From Acidimicrobiia bacterium (GTDB lineage: Bacteria; Actinomycetota; Acidimicrobiia; IMCC26256; JAMXLJ01), in the NCBI GenBank assembly GCA_035651955.1, contig DASRES010000050.1, positions 1 through 50,953 on the forward strand: a DNA stretch of 50,953 nt, in the 5' to 3' direction. This document shows positions 19,076-27,983 of this stretch, piece after piece; position 1 is the stretch's first letter; each line of letters opens with the position of its first letter. Below the pieces are notes generated by a model, which worked only from the letters and a program-made list of their open reading frames with translations, was not told the DNA's origin and made no database searches. Position numbers and translations under genes: made by a program.

Positions 19076-19108
19076 CCGTCGCTTTGCGTACGTCAGTGCC
19101 GCATCTTC
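19060..19108. terminator. Perfect 17-bp inverted repeat spanning the glycerate kinase stop codon
   Basis: The arms 19060-19076 (starting GAAGATGCGGC) and 19092-19108 are exact complements, separated by a 15-base loop. The left arm holds the last codons (Lys-Met-Arg-His) and stop of glycerate kinase. The right arm lies just downstream of the convergent HAD gene stop (19116), so transcripts from both directions would form the hairpin. No U-tract follows. Confidence 0.7.
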
Positions 19109-19115
19109 ACCCTCG

Positions 19116-19919
19116 TCACCCGTCGAGGAGCGTGTCGACGGCCTCGGCGAAGCCGGCCCCGTGGCCCTGGCGCGTGATCGTCGCGTTCGGCACGCGCGCC
19201 ACCACGTCGGCGAACGGCGGGTCCTTCTCGATCGCGTTGCGGACGACGAAGCAGCGCGCGACGACGTCGTGACACGCGAGGTCGGCGGCCGCGTCACCGA
19301 CGACGGCACACTCGGCCGCCGCGATCCCGCGCTCCTTCCGGTCCGCGAGGACGGCGTCACGCTTCGAGATCCCGCGCGGTGCGAGGTGGTAGACGCGCAC
19401 CTTCGAGACGGACGGCAGCGAGTCGTACGTCCGCGGGATGATCCCGTTCTCGACGATCTCGACCCACCCGTACCCGTCGCGGTCGAGGCGCGCGTGCGCG
19501 TCGTCGACGTCGAGCTCGCCGCGCACCATCAGCGAGACGAGCCGGCCGTCGTTCCACGGATCGTGCGGCTCCAGCCGACCTGGCGCGCGAGCGACGAGCT
19601 CGCCGACCAACGGATAGAGCGCGTCGACCGGTGATCCGTCACCTCGGTACGCGCCGACGTCGACCACACGCCGCGTGCCGCGCTCGTACACGCGCACGCC
19701 GCCGAGCTCCGCGATCCATGCCGCGAGACCGAGCAGCCGGCCGAGCTCGTCGACGCGCGCGACGTCACGGCCGCTCAACGCGACGATCTCCAAGCCGCTC
19801 GCACGAGCGCGCAACAGCGCGTCGACCGCGACGCGTGTCGGCGCGCCCGACCCGTCGAGCAACAGGTTGCCTCCAGGACCGACGAGCGTGCCGTCGACGT
19901 CGGTGTAGAGGACGCGCAC
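19116..19919 (-). CDS. HAD-IIB phosphatase, candidate glucosyl-3-phosphoglycerate (or mannosyl-) phosphatase
   Basis: 267 residues. HAD motif I is LYTDVDGTLVG, motif II IVALSGRD, motif III lysine in SKRDAVLADRKERG, and motif IV CAVVGDAAADLACHDVVA. A Cof/MPGP-type cap lies between (EPHDPWNDGRLVSLMVRG). It is 3 bp downstream of gpgS on the same strand, essentially a coupled pair. GpgS makes glucosyl-3-phosphoglycerate, so this enzyme is the natural candidate for the next dephosphorylation step to glucosylglycerate. Mycobacterial GpgP is a histidine-phosphatase-type protein instead, whereas thermophile MPG phosphatases are HAD enzymes; this one is HAD. Function is inferred from context. Confidence 0.75.
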   Translation of the reverse strand: MRVLYTDVDGTLVGPGGNLLLDGSGAPTRVAVDALLRARASGLEIVALSGRDVARVDELGRLLGLAAWIAELGGVRVYERGTRRVVDVGAYRGDGSPVDALYPLVGELVARAPGRLEPHDPWNDGRLVSLMVRGELDVDDAHARLDRDGYGWVEIVENGIIPRTYDSLPSVSKVRVYHLAPRGISKRDAVLADRKERGIAAAECAVVGDAAADLACHDVVARCFVVRNAIEKDPPFADVVARVPNATITRQGHGAGFAEAVDTLLDG

Positions 19920-19922
19920 GCG

Positions 19923-20852
19923 CTATGCGGAGAGCTCGCGCGAGAACTTCGCCCGGTACGCGGCGACGGTGTGCATCGGCGGACGCTCGCGCGTCTCGAC
20001 GGGCACCCGCTCGACGACGTGCGCGTCCGTGAACCGCACGAGGTCCCGCCCGTCGCTCACGTCGATGCCCGCGCGCCGCAAGGCCGTCACGAGGATCTCC
20101 GTCGCCTGCGGGCCGAGCTCGTCCAGCGGGCGGTTGCGGTGCCGGCGCGTCCCGAGGTCGACCTGCGCGACGGCACCCAGGCCGTACCGGTCGACGACGT
20201 CGACGAGCAGCCCGAGCTCGACGCCCCAACCCTCGACGAACGGGACGGCTTCGAGGAGTTCGCGCCGGCCCGCGTACTCGCCGGACAGCGGCTGCACGAA
20301 CCCGGTGAGGTGGGGGAACAGCTGCGAGACGAGCGGCCGGGCCACGAGCTCGGTCACCCGGCCCCCGCCGTCGCCGTCGTCGCCGGTCGGGCGGCGGTAG
20401 AAGCCCTTCACGAAGCCGATCTCGGCGCGGGTCAGCAGCGGGCCGACGAGACCCGTGACGAAGTGCGGCTCGAAGCCCCGGATGTCCGCGTCGACCCAGC
20501 ACAGGAGGTCGCCCTCGCACGCGAACAGCGACTTCCACAGGACGTTGCCCTTGCCCGTCCCCGGTCCCGCATCGGGCAGCACCTCGGCGGCCCCGACGAC
20601 CCGCGCCCCTGCCGCGGCCGCGGCCGCGGCCGTGCCGTCCGTCGAGCCGTCGTCCATGACGACGATCTCGTCGACGAGCGGGACGCGTTCGGCCAGCTCA
20701 CGGCGGATGCCGGCCACGATCGGGCCGACCGTGGCGACCTCGTCGCGGGCGGGGAGGCACACCGAGACGGTCGTCCCGAGCGCCGCCTTCACCGCCGCCA
20801 GGGCGGCCGGCGTGAAGTCGCGGTGGTGGGACGGCGCGAACGGCAGGGACAC
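19923..20852 (-). CDS. gpgS: Glucosyl-3-phosphoglycerate synthase GpgS (GT81)
   Basis: 309 residues from GTG 20852. GT-A fold: TVSVCLPARDEVATVG, EIVVMDDGSTDGT, AGPGTGKGNVLWKSL, the DxD-containing LLCWVDADIRGFEPHFV, IGFVKGFYRRP, PHLTGFVQPLSGEYAGRREL, FVEGWGVELGLLVDVVDRYGL and the acceptor-side AQVDLGTRRHRNRPL. It transfers glucose from NDP-glucose to 3-phosphoglycerate. The product serves as precursor of the compatible solute glucosylglycerate and, in mycobacteria, of methylglucose lipopolysaccharides. A TACACT box 6 bases upstream suggests leaderless translation. Followed immediately by the HAD phosphatase. Confidence 0.93.
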   Translation of the reverse strand: MSLPFAPSHHRDFTPAALAAVKAALGTTVSVCLPARDEVATVGPIVAGIRRELAERVPLVDEIVVMDDGSTDGTAAAAAAAGARVVGAAEVLPDAGPGTGKGNVLWKSLFACEGDLLCWVDADIRGFEPHFVTGLVGPLLTRAEIGFVKGFYRRPTGDDGDGGGRVTELVARPLVSQLFPHLTGFVQPLSGEYAGRRELLEAVPFVEGWGVELGLLVDVVDRYGLGAVAQVDLGTRRHRNRPLDELGPQATEILVTALRRAGIDVSDGRDLVRFTDAHVVERVPVETRERPPMHTVAAYRAKFSRELSA

Positions 20853-20858
20853 GGCCGG

Positions 20859-20864
20859 AGTGTA
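20859..20864 (-). promoter_or_regulatory. -10 box of probable leaderless promoter for gpgS
   Basis: On the minus strand TACACT is 6 bases upstream of GTG 20852, with no Shine-Dalgarno. The remainder of the 319-bp gap to the next gene (20853-21171) is occupied by the palindrome, riboswitch and leader described below. Confidence 0.45.
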
Positions 20865-20937
20865 CGGGAGGCCCGGGTCTTCGGATCGCCCCGATCGTGC
20901 CGATGAACCCGCGATGCTTTGACCAGGGCCGCCGCGA

Positions 20938-20957
20938 CGTGCGACCCTGGTCGCACG
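20938..20957. promoter_or_regulatory. 20-bp palindrome directly upstream of the SAM riboswitch
   Basis: Arms CGTGCGACC (20938-20946) and GGTCGCACG (20949-20957) are perfect complements around a central CT. The very short centre suits a dimeric DNA-binding protein better than an RNA hairpin. It ends one base before riboswitch stem P1. The right half can also pair with GACCAGGG at 20921-20928, so an RNA role is not excluded. Confidence 0.45.
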
Positions 20958-20958
20958 C

Positions 20959-21062
20959 GTTCATCAAGAGCGGCTGAGGGACAGGCCCGACGACGCCGCG
21001 GCAACCAGCACCGATGTGCGAGGAGCACTGACGTGCCAGGTGCCAATGCCTGAACGATGAGC
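20959..21062 (+). promoter_or_regulatory. SAM-I (S-box) type riboswitch
   Basis: P1 pairs GTTCATC (20959-20965) with GATGAGC (21056-21062). Between them the conserved S-box core appears in order: ATCAAGAG, GAGGGA, GGCCC, then GCCGCGGCAACC, and later GTGCCAGGTGCCAATGCC, which is the P4/J region GGTGCYAAW. The linear order and the 104-nt length fit SAM-I/SAM-IV clan aptamers. It should sense S-adenosylmethionine and turn off the downstream thrC-like and moaD-like genes. The class call was made by eye without a covariance model. Confidence 0.88.
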
Positions 21063-21078
21063 CGCCGAAGAGCGATCC

Positions 21079-21163
21079 GGCCGCCGATCGGCCTCCGCTC
21101 GAGGCGCTCACAGAGCGCGTCGAGGCGAGCGGGCACGGGGCCCGCTCCACGGAGGACGAGGAG
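21079..21163 (+). other. Riboswitch expression platform (competing hairpins near the ribosome-binding site)
   Basis: This leader contains several short stems: GGCCG/CGGCC (21079-21083 with 21089-21093), GCCTC/GAGGC (21091-21095 with 21101-21105), GCGCTC/GAGCGC (21104-21109 with 21113-21118), and GAGCGGG/CCCGCTC (21127-21133 with 21141-21147). CCTCCG (21092-21097) could also pair with CGGAGG (21150-21155) close to the Shine-Dalgarno GAGGAG (21158-21163). No U-tract is present, so translational control is more likely than termination. Confidence 0.4.
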
Positions 21164-21171
21164 CAACGGCG

Positions 21172-22413
21172 ATGCCCCACGTGGCCGGACTTCGGTGTCG
21201 TGAATGCGGACGTGAGTACGACGTCGCGCCCACCTACACCTGCGAGTGGTGCTTCGGGCCGCTCGAGGTCGTGTACGACTACGCGTCGATCAGGAAGACG
21301 GTGACCCGCGAGTCGATCGCGGCCGGGCCCGCGAGCATCTGGCGCTACCAGGACCTGTTGCCCGTCGAGCGTGCGGCGGCCGTCGACCTCGGTGCCGGGT
21401 TCTCGCCGCTGATCCGCGCGGACCGGCTCGCGGCCGAGCTCGGTCTGAGCGAGGTCTGGGTCAAGAACGACACCGTCAACCCGACGAACTCATTCAAGGA
21501 CCGCGTCACCGAGGTCGCGCTGTCGAAGGCGCTCGACTTCGGGTTCAAGACGGCCGCGTGCGCGTCGACCGGGAACCTCGCCAACGCGGTCGCCGCGCAC
21601 GCCGCGCGCGCCGGGCTGCACAGCTTCGTGTTCATCCCGTCGAACCTCGAGGCCGGCAAGGTCGTGACGACCGGCATCTACGGCGGGAACCTCGTCGCGA
21701 TCGACGGGAACTACGACGACGTCAACCGTCTCTGCGCCGAGCTCGCCGGCACGTACCGCTGGGCGTTCGTGAACGTCAACATGCGGCCGTTCTACGCCGA
21801 GGGCTCGAAGACGCTCGCGTTCGAGACGGCCGAGCAGCTCGGCTGGGAGACGCCCGACCACGTCGTCGTGCCGGTCGCGAGCGGCTCGCTCCTCACGAAG
21901 ATCCACAAGGGGTTCCACGAGCTGCACGAGGTCGGACTGCTCGACGCCGAGCCGAACGTGCGCGTCTCGGGCGCGCAGGCGCTCGGATGCTCACCGGTCG
22001 CGACCGCGTGGATCGAGGCGAGCGACACGATCCGTCCCGTGAAGCCGGACACGATCGCGAAGTCGCTCGCGATCGGGAACCCGGCCGACGGCTACTTCGC
22101 GCTCGACGCGGTGCGCAGCACCGGCGGCGGGCTCGCGGCCGTCACCGACGACGAGGTCGTCGAGGGCATCCGGTTGCTCGCGCGGACCGAGGGGATCTTC
22201 GCCGAGACCGCGGGCGGCGTGACGATCGCGAGCCTCAGGCGTCTCGCGCAGGATGGCGTGGTCCGCGCCGACGAGCGCGTCGTGGTGTACATCACGGGCA
22301 TCGGGTTGAAGACGATCGAGGCGGTCGCGCCGCGCGTGGCACCGACGGCGACGATCGCGCCGACGCTCGATGCGTTCCACGACGTGTTCACGCCGGACAC
22401 CATCGAGGACTGA
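21172..22413 (+). CDS. thrC: Threonine-synthase-like PLP enzyme under SAM riboswitch control (candidate homocysteine-forming enzyme)
   Basis: 413 residues from ATG 21172, with GAGGAG 8 bases upstream. An N-terminal zinc-ribbon-like motif (C9, C12, C24, C27) precedes a fold-type II PLP domain: VKNDTVNPTNSFKDR with Schiff-base Lys109, CASTGNLANAVAAHAARAG, and PVASGSLLTK as phosphate-binding glycine/serine loop. By homology it is a threonine synthase using O-phosphohomoserine. Two contextual facts point elsewhere: expression is behind a SAM riboswitch, a methionine-pathway signal, and a sulfur-carrier gene follows 14 bp later. It may therefore replace the phosphate of O-phosphohomoserine with sulfur delivered by the carrier, giving homocysteine. 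That reaction is an inference; ordinary threonine synthesis remains possible. Confidence 0.85.
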   Translation: MPHVAGLRCRECGREYDVAPTYTCEWCFGPLEVVYDYASIRKTVTRESIAAGPASIWRYQDLLPVERAAAVDLGAGFSPLIRADRLAAELGLSEVWVKNDTVNPTNSFKDRVTEVALSKALDFGFKTAACASTGNLANAVAAHAARAGLHSFVFIPSNLEAGKVVTTGIYGGNLVAIDGNYDDVNRLCAELAGTYRWAFVNVNMRPFYAEGSKTLAFETAEQLGWETPDHVVVPVASGSLLTKIHKGFHELHEVGLLDAEPNVRVSGAQALGCSPVATAWIEASDTIRPVKPDTIAKSLAIGNPADGYFALDAVRSTGGGLAAVTDDEVVEGIRLLARTEGIFAETAGGVTIASLRRLAQDGVVRADERVVVYITGIGLKTIEAVAPRVAPTATIAPTLDAFHDVFTPDTIED

Positions 22414-22427
22414 GAGGAAGCGAATCC

Positions 22428-22703
22428 ATGCCCGTGTCCGTCCGCATCCCGACGCAGCTGCGCGAGCTGTCCGGCGGCAGGTCCGAGGTCGAGGTCGACG
22501 GCGGCAACGTCGCCGAGGTGCTCGCCGGGCTCGAGAAGCTGCACCCGGGCTTCGCGAACCGACTCCACGACGACGACGGCTCGTTGCGCCGCTTCGTCAA
22601 CGTGTTCGTCGCCGACGAGGACATCCGCTTCCTGCAGGGTCTCGACACCGCGGTCAAGGACGGCGACACCGTCAGCATCGTCCCCGCCGTCGCCGGCGGC
22701 TGA
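22428..22703 (+). CDS. MoaD/ThiS-family sulfur carrier protein
   Basis: 91 residues from ATG 22428 with GAGAGGAA upstream. Beta-grasp ubiquitin-like fold: VSVRIPTQLRELSGGRSEVEV, VAEVLAGLEKLHPGFANRLHDD, LRRFVNVFVADEDIRFLQGLDTAVKDGDTVSIVPAVAGG. It ends in the Gly-Gly tail (90-91) that is adenylated and converted to a thiocarboxylate in CysO, ThiS and MoaD. The layout, including the FVN.....IR segment, is closest to CysO-type carriers. No E1-like activating enzyme, Mec+ hydrolase or molybdopterin genes are nearby. It is in one operon with the PLP enzyme behind the SAM riboswitch, so its sulfur is probably meant for that enzyme. Confidence 0.9.
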   Translation: MPVSVRIPTQLRELSGGRSEVEVDGGNVAEVLAGLEKLHPGFANRLHDDDGSLRRFVNVFVADEDIRFLQGLDTAVKDGDTVSIVPAVAGG

Positions 22704-22758
22704 CGTCTCGGGAACGCGCGACTCGGGTACGCCCGCGCGCGCTGGCAGACTGACGATC

Positions 22759-23151
22759 GTGCGCCGCCTCCTCGCTGCCGGTCTCACGTCCGCGCTCGCG
22801 GTGGCGCTCGTCGGCGCGTGCGGCAACGGCTCCACGGGGTCGAACCCGGCGACCGCGTCCACGTTCGCCATCGACACGCAGGTCACCGACGGGTTCCAGA
22901 CGATGGTCGCGTCGGCAAACCAGGCGACCGCGGGACTCGGCCAGGCGAGCACCGCGGCCGACGCGTGCGCCACCGCGTGGAACGGGATCCGCGCCCGGGT
23001 CACGCAACGCGAACCCGCGCTGGGCCAGGAGCTCGACGCCGCCGTCGCGGCGTTGCAGCGGGGTGCCGCGGCCCACGATGCCGTCGCGGTCGCCAACGCG
23101 GCCGCGACGATCGCGCGCGACGCGGCCCGGTACACCCGGCTGTACCCGTGA
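22759..23151 (+). CDS. Small lipoprotein of unknown function
   Basis: 130 residues from GTG 22759. The signal peptide ends in the lipobox VGAC (Cys21). The mature part is Ala-rich and helical, with DTQVTDGFQTMVASANQATAGLGQAS and VTQREPALGQELDAAVAALQRGAAAH. It has one further cysteine (in ADACATAW). No family is recognised. A CAGACT hexamer 7 bases before GTG may be a -10 box for leaderless expression. It precedes the ZIP transporter on the same strand but is separated by a regulated promoter, so joint function is not implied. Confidence 0.7.
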   Translation: MRRLLAAGLTSALAVALVGACGNGSTGSNPATASTFAIDTQVTDGFQTMVASANQATAGLGQASTAADACATAWNGIRARVTQREPALGQELDAAVAALQRGAAAHDAVAVANAAATIARDAARYTRLYP

Positions 23152-23168
23152 CCGCGCCCGATCCCGCC

Positions 23169-23206
23169 TTGACGGTCGATCGGACAGTTAGTTAGGCTTC
23201 CCTTAC
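23169..23206 (+). promoter_or_regulatory. ZIP-transporter promoter with overlapping DtxR-family operator
   Basis: TTGACG (23169-23174) and TAGGCT (23193-23198), 18 bases apart, form a plausible promoter. Overlapping the -10 region, 23187-23205 matches the DtxR consensus (TTAGGTTAGSCTAACCTAA) at about 13 of 19 positions. A DtxR-family gene is the convergent neighbour of the transporter. Repression by a metal-loaded DtxR protein is therefore likely. Confidence 0.6.
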
Positions 23207-23296
23207 CGCTGCTGGCGGGTACACCCCAAGCATCGGCGGTCCGCACCGCGAGTGGTGGCGGGACCGGCGACGTGAACAGCGACACGGAGGAGCCGC

Positions 23297-24142
23297 GTGT
23301 CCACGCCCGAGATCCTCGGCCTCGGCGCCATCGCCGGCCTGACGATCTTCCTCGGTCTGCCGATCGGCCGGCTGCGCTCGCCGGCGCCGCGCACGCAGGC
23401 CTTCCTGAACGCCGTCGCGATCGGGATCCTCGTCTTCCTCGTCTTCGACGTGCTGGAGCACGCCAACGAGACCGTCGAGACCGCGCTCACGCACGCGAGC
23501 GACGGCGACGGGAGCTGGTGGCGGTTCGCGATGCTCGCCGCGATCTTCGCGGCGGGCGTCGGCATCGGGCTGCTCAGCCTCGTGTACTACGACCGCTGGC
23601 TCGCGCGACGGCGCCGGGCCCGGTTCGGGCCGGGCGCGATGGCCGTCGAGGAGCTGCACCGTCCCGCGCCCCGCAAGATCCACGAGCCTGCGTACCAGCT
23701 CGCGACGTTCATCGCGCTCGGCATCGGGTTGCACAACTTCTCGGAGGGGCTCGCGATCGGTCAGTCCGCCGCGCGGGGCGAGATCAGCCTCGCGCTCGTG
23801 CTGATCATCGGCTTCGGCCTGCACAACGCGACCGAGGGTTTCGGCATCGTCGGACCGCTCGCCGCGGAAGGCGAGCGCGCGTCGTGGGGGTTCCTCACCG
23901 TGATGGGCCTCATCGGCGGCGGCCCGACCTTCCTCGGCACGCTCGTCGGGCAGTCGTTCGTGAACGACGAGCTGTTCCTCGCGTTCCTCGCGCTCGCGGC
24001 CGGCTCGATCATCTACGTCGTCGTCCAGCTCGTGCAGGTCGCCCACCGTCTCGGCCACAAGGAATGGCTGATGTGGGGCCTGTTCCTCGGCTTGGTGCTC
24101 GGCTTCGCGACGGATTACGTCCTAGTAGCTGCCGGCGCGTGA
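23297..24142 (+). CDS. ZIP-family divalent metal transporter
   Basis: 281 residues from GTG 23297 with GGAGGA upstream. About eight hydrophobic segments are visible. The metal-site helices carry the ZIP signatures GIGLHNFSEGLAIG (about residue 146 onward) and GFGLHNATEGFGIVGPL. A variable His/Arg-containing loop lies between TM3 and TM4. It should import Zn, Mn or Fe into the cytoplasm. The promoter carries a DtxR-like box and the convergent gene encodes a DtxR-type regulator with Mn-type ligands, so Mn(II) or Fe(II) uptake is the favoured role. Confidence 0.92.
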   Translation: MSTPEILGLGAIAGLTIFLGLPIGRLRSPAPRTQAFLNAVAIGILVFLVFDVLEHANETVETALTHASDGDGSWWRFAMLAAIFAAGVGIGLLSLVYYDRWLARRRRARFGPGAMAVEELHRPAPRKIHEPAYQLATFIALGIGLHNFSEGLAIGQSAARGEISLALVLIIGFGLHNATEGFGIVGPLAAEGERASWGFLTVMGLIGGGPTFLGTLVGQSFVNDELFLAFLALAAGSIIYVVVQLVQVAHRLGHKEWLMWGLFLGLVLGFATDYVLVAAGA

Positions 24143-24292
24143 GAAGAGTTGCTGAGACGCGTGACGCGGCGTGACCTGCGCGACCGAGACGCGTTGCGCA
24201 GCGTGGGTCGCTGTTGGCAGGGCGCCGCTTGCCAACGGTCCAGCCTGCCCCGCTCCGACTCCGGGGCGGCGCAAGGAGACATCGCGCCGCCG

Positions 24293-26836
<2,544 letters not shown>

Positions 26837-26910
26837 TCGCACCACTCGCGGCTGCGAACGTCCGAGCGGGGCGCCCTCCGGGGCGCCCCGCTCTCGCGTC
26901 TCCACGCACG

Positions 26911-26957
26911 TTCATGCGTCGTTCGTCGTCGTATGGCGACGTTTGACGACGCATGAA
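26911..26957. repeat. Dispersed palindromic repeat, copy B
   Basis: Outer arms 26911-26922 (TTCATGCGTCGT) and 26946-26957 are 12-bp perfect complements. An inner CGTCG/CGACG stem encloses TATGG, with 4-base internal loops. It shares the design and core TGCGTCGY with copies at 11294 and 40057. It lies between groL and the next lipoprotein gene and could end the groL transcript. Confidence 0.65.
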
Positions 26958-27001
26958 GGCGTGAGGGCTGGACCGGTGCACCGGGCGGCCGATCAAGTCC
27001 C

Positions 27002-27943
27002 GTGCGTGTGTGGTCGATCCCGTCGACGGTGCCGTCGTTCGTCCGCGTCCGTGCTGCCGTCGTCGTCGTGGCGGTCGCCTCCGTCGTCGCTGCGGCGTGC
27101 GGGACCGGGTCGCAGCCCAGCCGCTCGTCGCAGCAGCGCTCGACGTTGCCGACGCCGCTCGAGCTCGTCGCCGCGAGCGCGGACCGCACCGCCGCCGCGA
27201 AGACGTCGAGGGTGTCGCTCGAGCTCAGCGTGACAGGCAGCGACGCCGTCACGATCACGGGTGACGGCAACGTCGACTACGTCACCGTCCGGATGGCGCT
27301 CGACATGAGCGTGTCGAGCGCGTCGGCGGGCGTGGTCGCGACGACGAGCGAGCGCGTCGTCGGGAGCGCGCTGTATCTCGACGTGTCGGGCATCCCGGGG
27401 AGCGGATTCGACCGTGCGCTCGGCGGCAAGCGGTGGGTGAAGGTCGACATCGGCGACGACGCGCTCCACCGTCTCGGCCTCGACGACACGAGCGCGCTCG
27501 GGTCGAGCGATCCGTCGCAGGTGCTGCAGGCGCTGCGCGGCGTCGCGGACGTGCGCGAGGTCGGGCACGACGTCGTGCGCGGTGTCGACACCACGCACTA
27601 CGCCGCGAACGTCGACCTGCAAAGGGCGATCGCGAGCACGCCGTCGCAGGACCGCAACGACGCGCGCCGCGCGCTCGGCATGCTCGGGTCGACGACGATC
27701 CCGATCGACGTGTGGGTCGACGCGCAGGGACGCGCGCGCCGCATGACGGTGCACGCGGACACGAGCGCCCTCGGCGTGTCGGGCCGCGCGTTCACGATGA
27801 CGGTCGAGCTGTACGACTTCGGCGCTCCGGTCGACGTGCAGCCGCCGCCGGCGGACGACACCGTCGATCTCAGCGCGCTGTTCGGCGGGGCGAGCGCCCG
27901 CCGTCCCCGCCACGACGGCGGGGCGTCGCGCATCTCGGCCTGA
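27002..27943 (+). CDS. LppX/LprAFG-like lipoprotein
   Basis: 313 residues from GTG 27002. An N-terminal signal ends at lipobox AAAC (Cys33). The mature domain resembles the LolA-like U-shaped beta-sheet of LppX/LprG proteins, which carry lipids across the periplasm: ELVAASADRTAAAKTSRVSLELSVTG, GDGNVDYVTVRMALDMSVSS, DVRGVDTTHYAANVDLQRA-type strands, and TIPIDVWVDAQGRARRMTVHADTS. The fold call is from the alternating pattern and family phrases, not a search. An unusual Arg/His-rich C-terminal tail (SARRPRHDGGASRISA) follows. Translation start is uncertain. Confidence 0.7.
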   Translation: MRVWSIPSTVPSFVRVRAAVVVVAVASVVAAACGTGSQPSRSSQQRSTLPTPLELVAASADRTAAAKTSRVSLELSVTGSDAVTITGDGNVDYVTVRMALDMSVSSASAGVVATTSERVVGSALYLDVSGIPGSGFDRALGGKRWVKVDIGDDALHRLGLDDTSALGSSDPSQVLQALRGVADVREVGHDVVRGVDTTHYAANVDLQRAIASTPSQDRNDARRALGMLGSTTIPIDVWVDAQGRARRMTVHADTSALGVSGRAFTMTVELYDFGAPVDVQPPPADDTVDLSALFGGASARRPRHDGGASRISA

Positions 27944-27969
27944 CAGGGCCGGTCGGACACGCCGAGGGC

Positions 27970-27975
27970 TACCCT
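27970..27975 (+). promoter_or_regulatory. -10 box upstream of hemQ
   Basis: TACCCT lies 8 bases before ATG 27984 with no Shine-Dalgarno, consistent with a leaderless or very short-leader transcript. Confidence 0.4.
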
Positions 27976-27983
27976 CGACGGTC

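Noticed and set aside
16739-19360. An 873-codon minus-strand frame as a possible TreT fusion protein
   Set aside because: Everything upstream of about 17989 is the reverse shadow of glycerate kinase, which has full family motifs on the plus strand.
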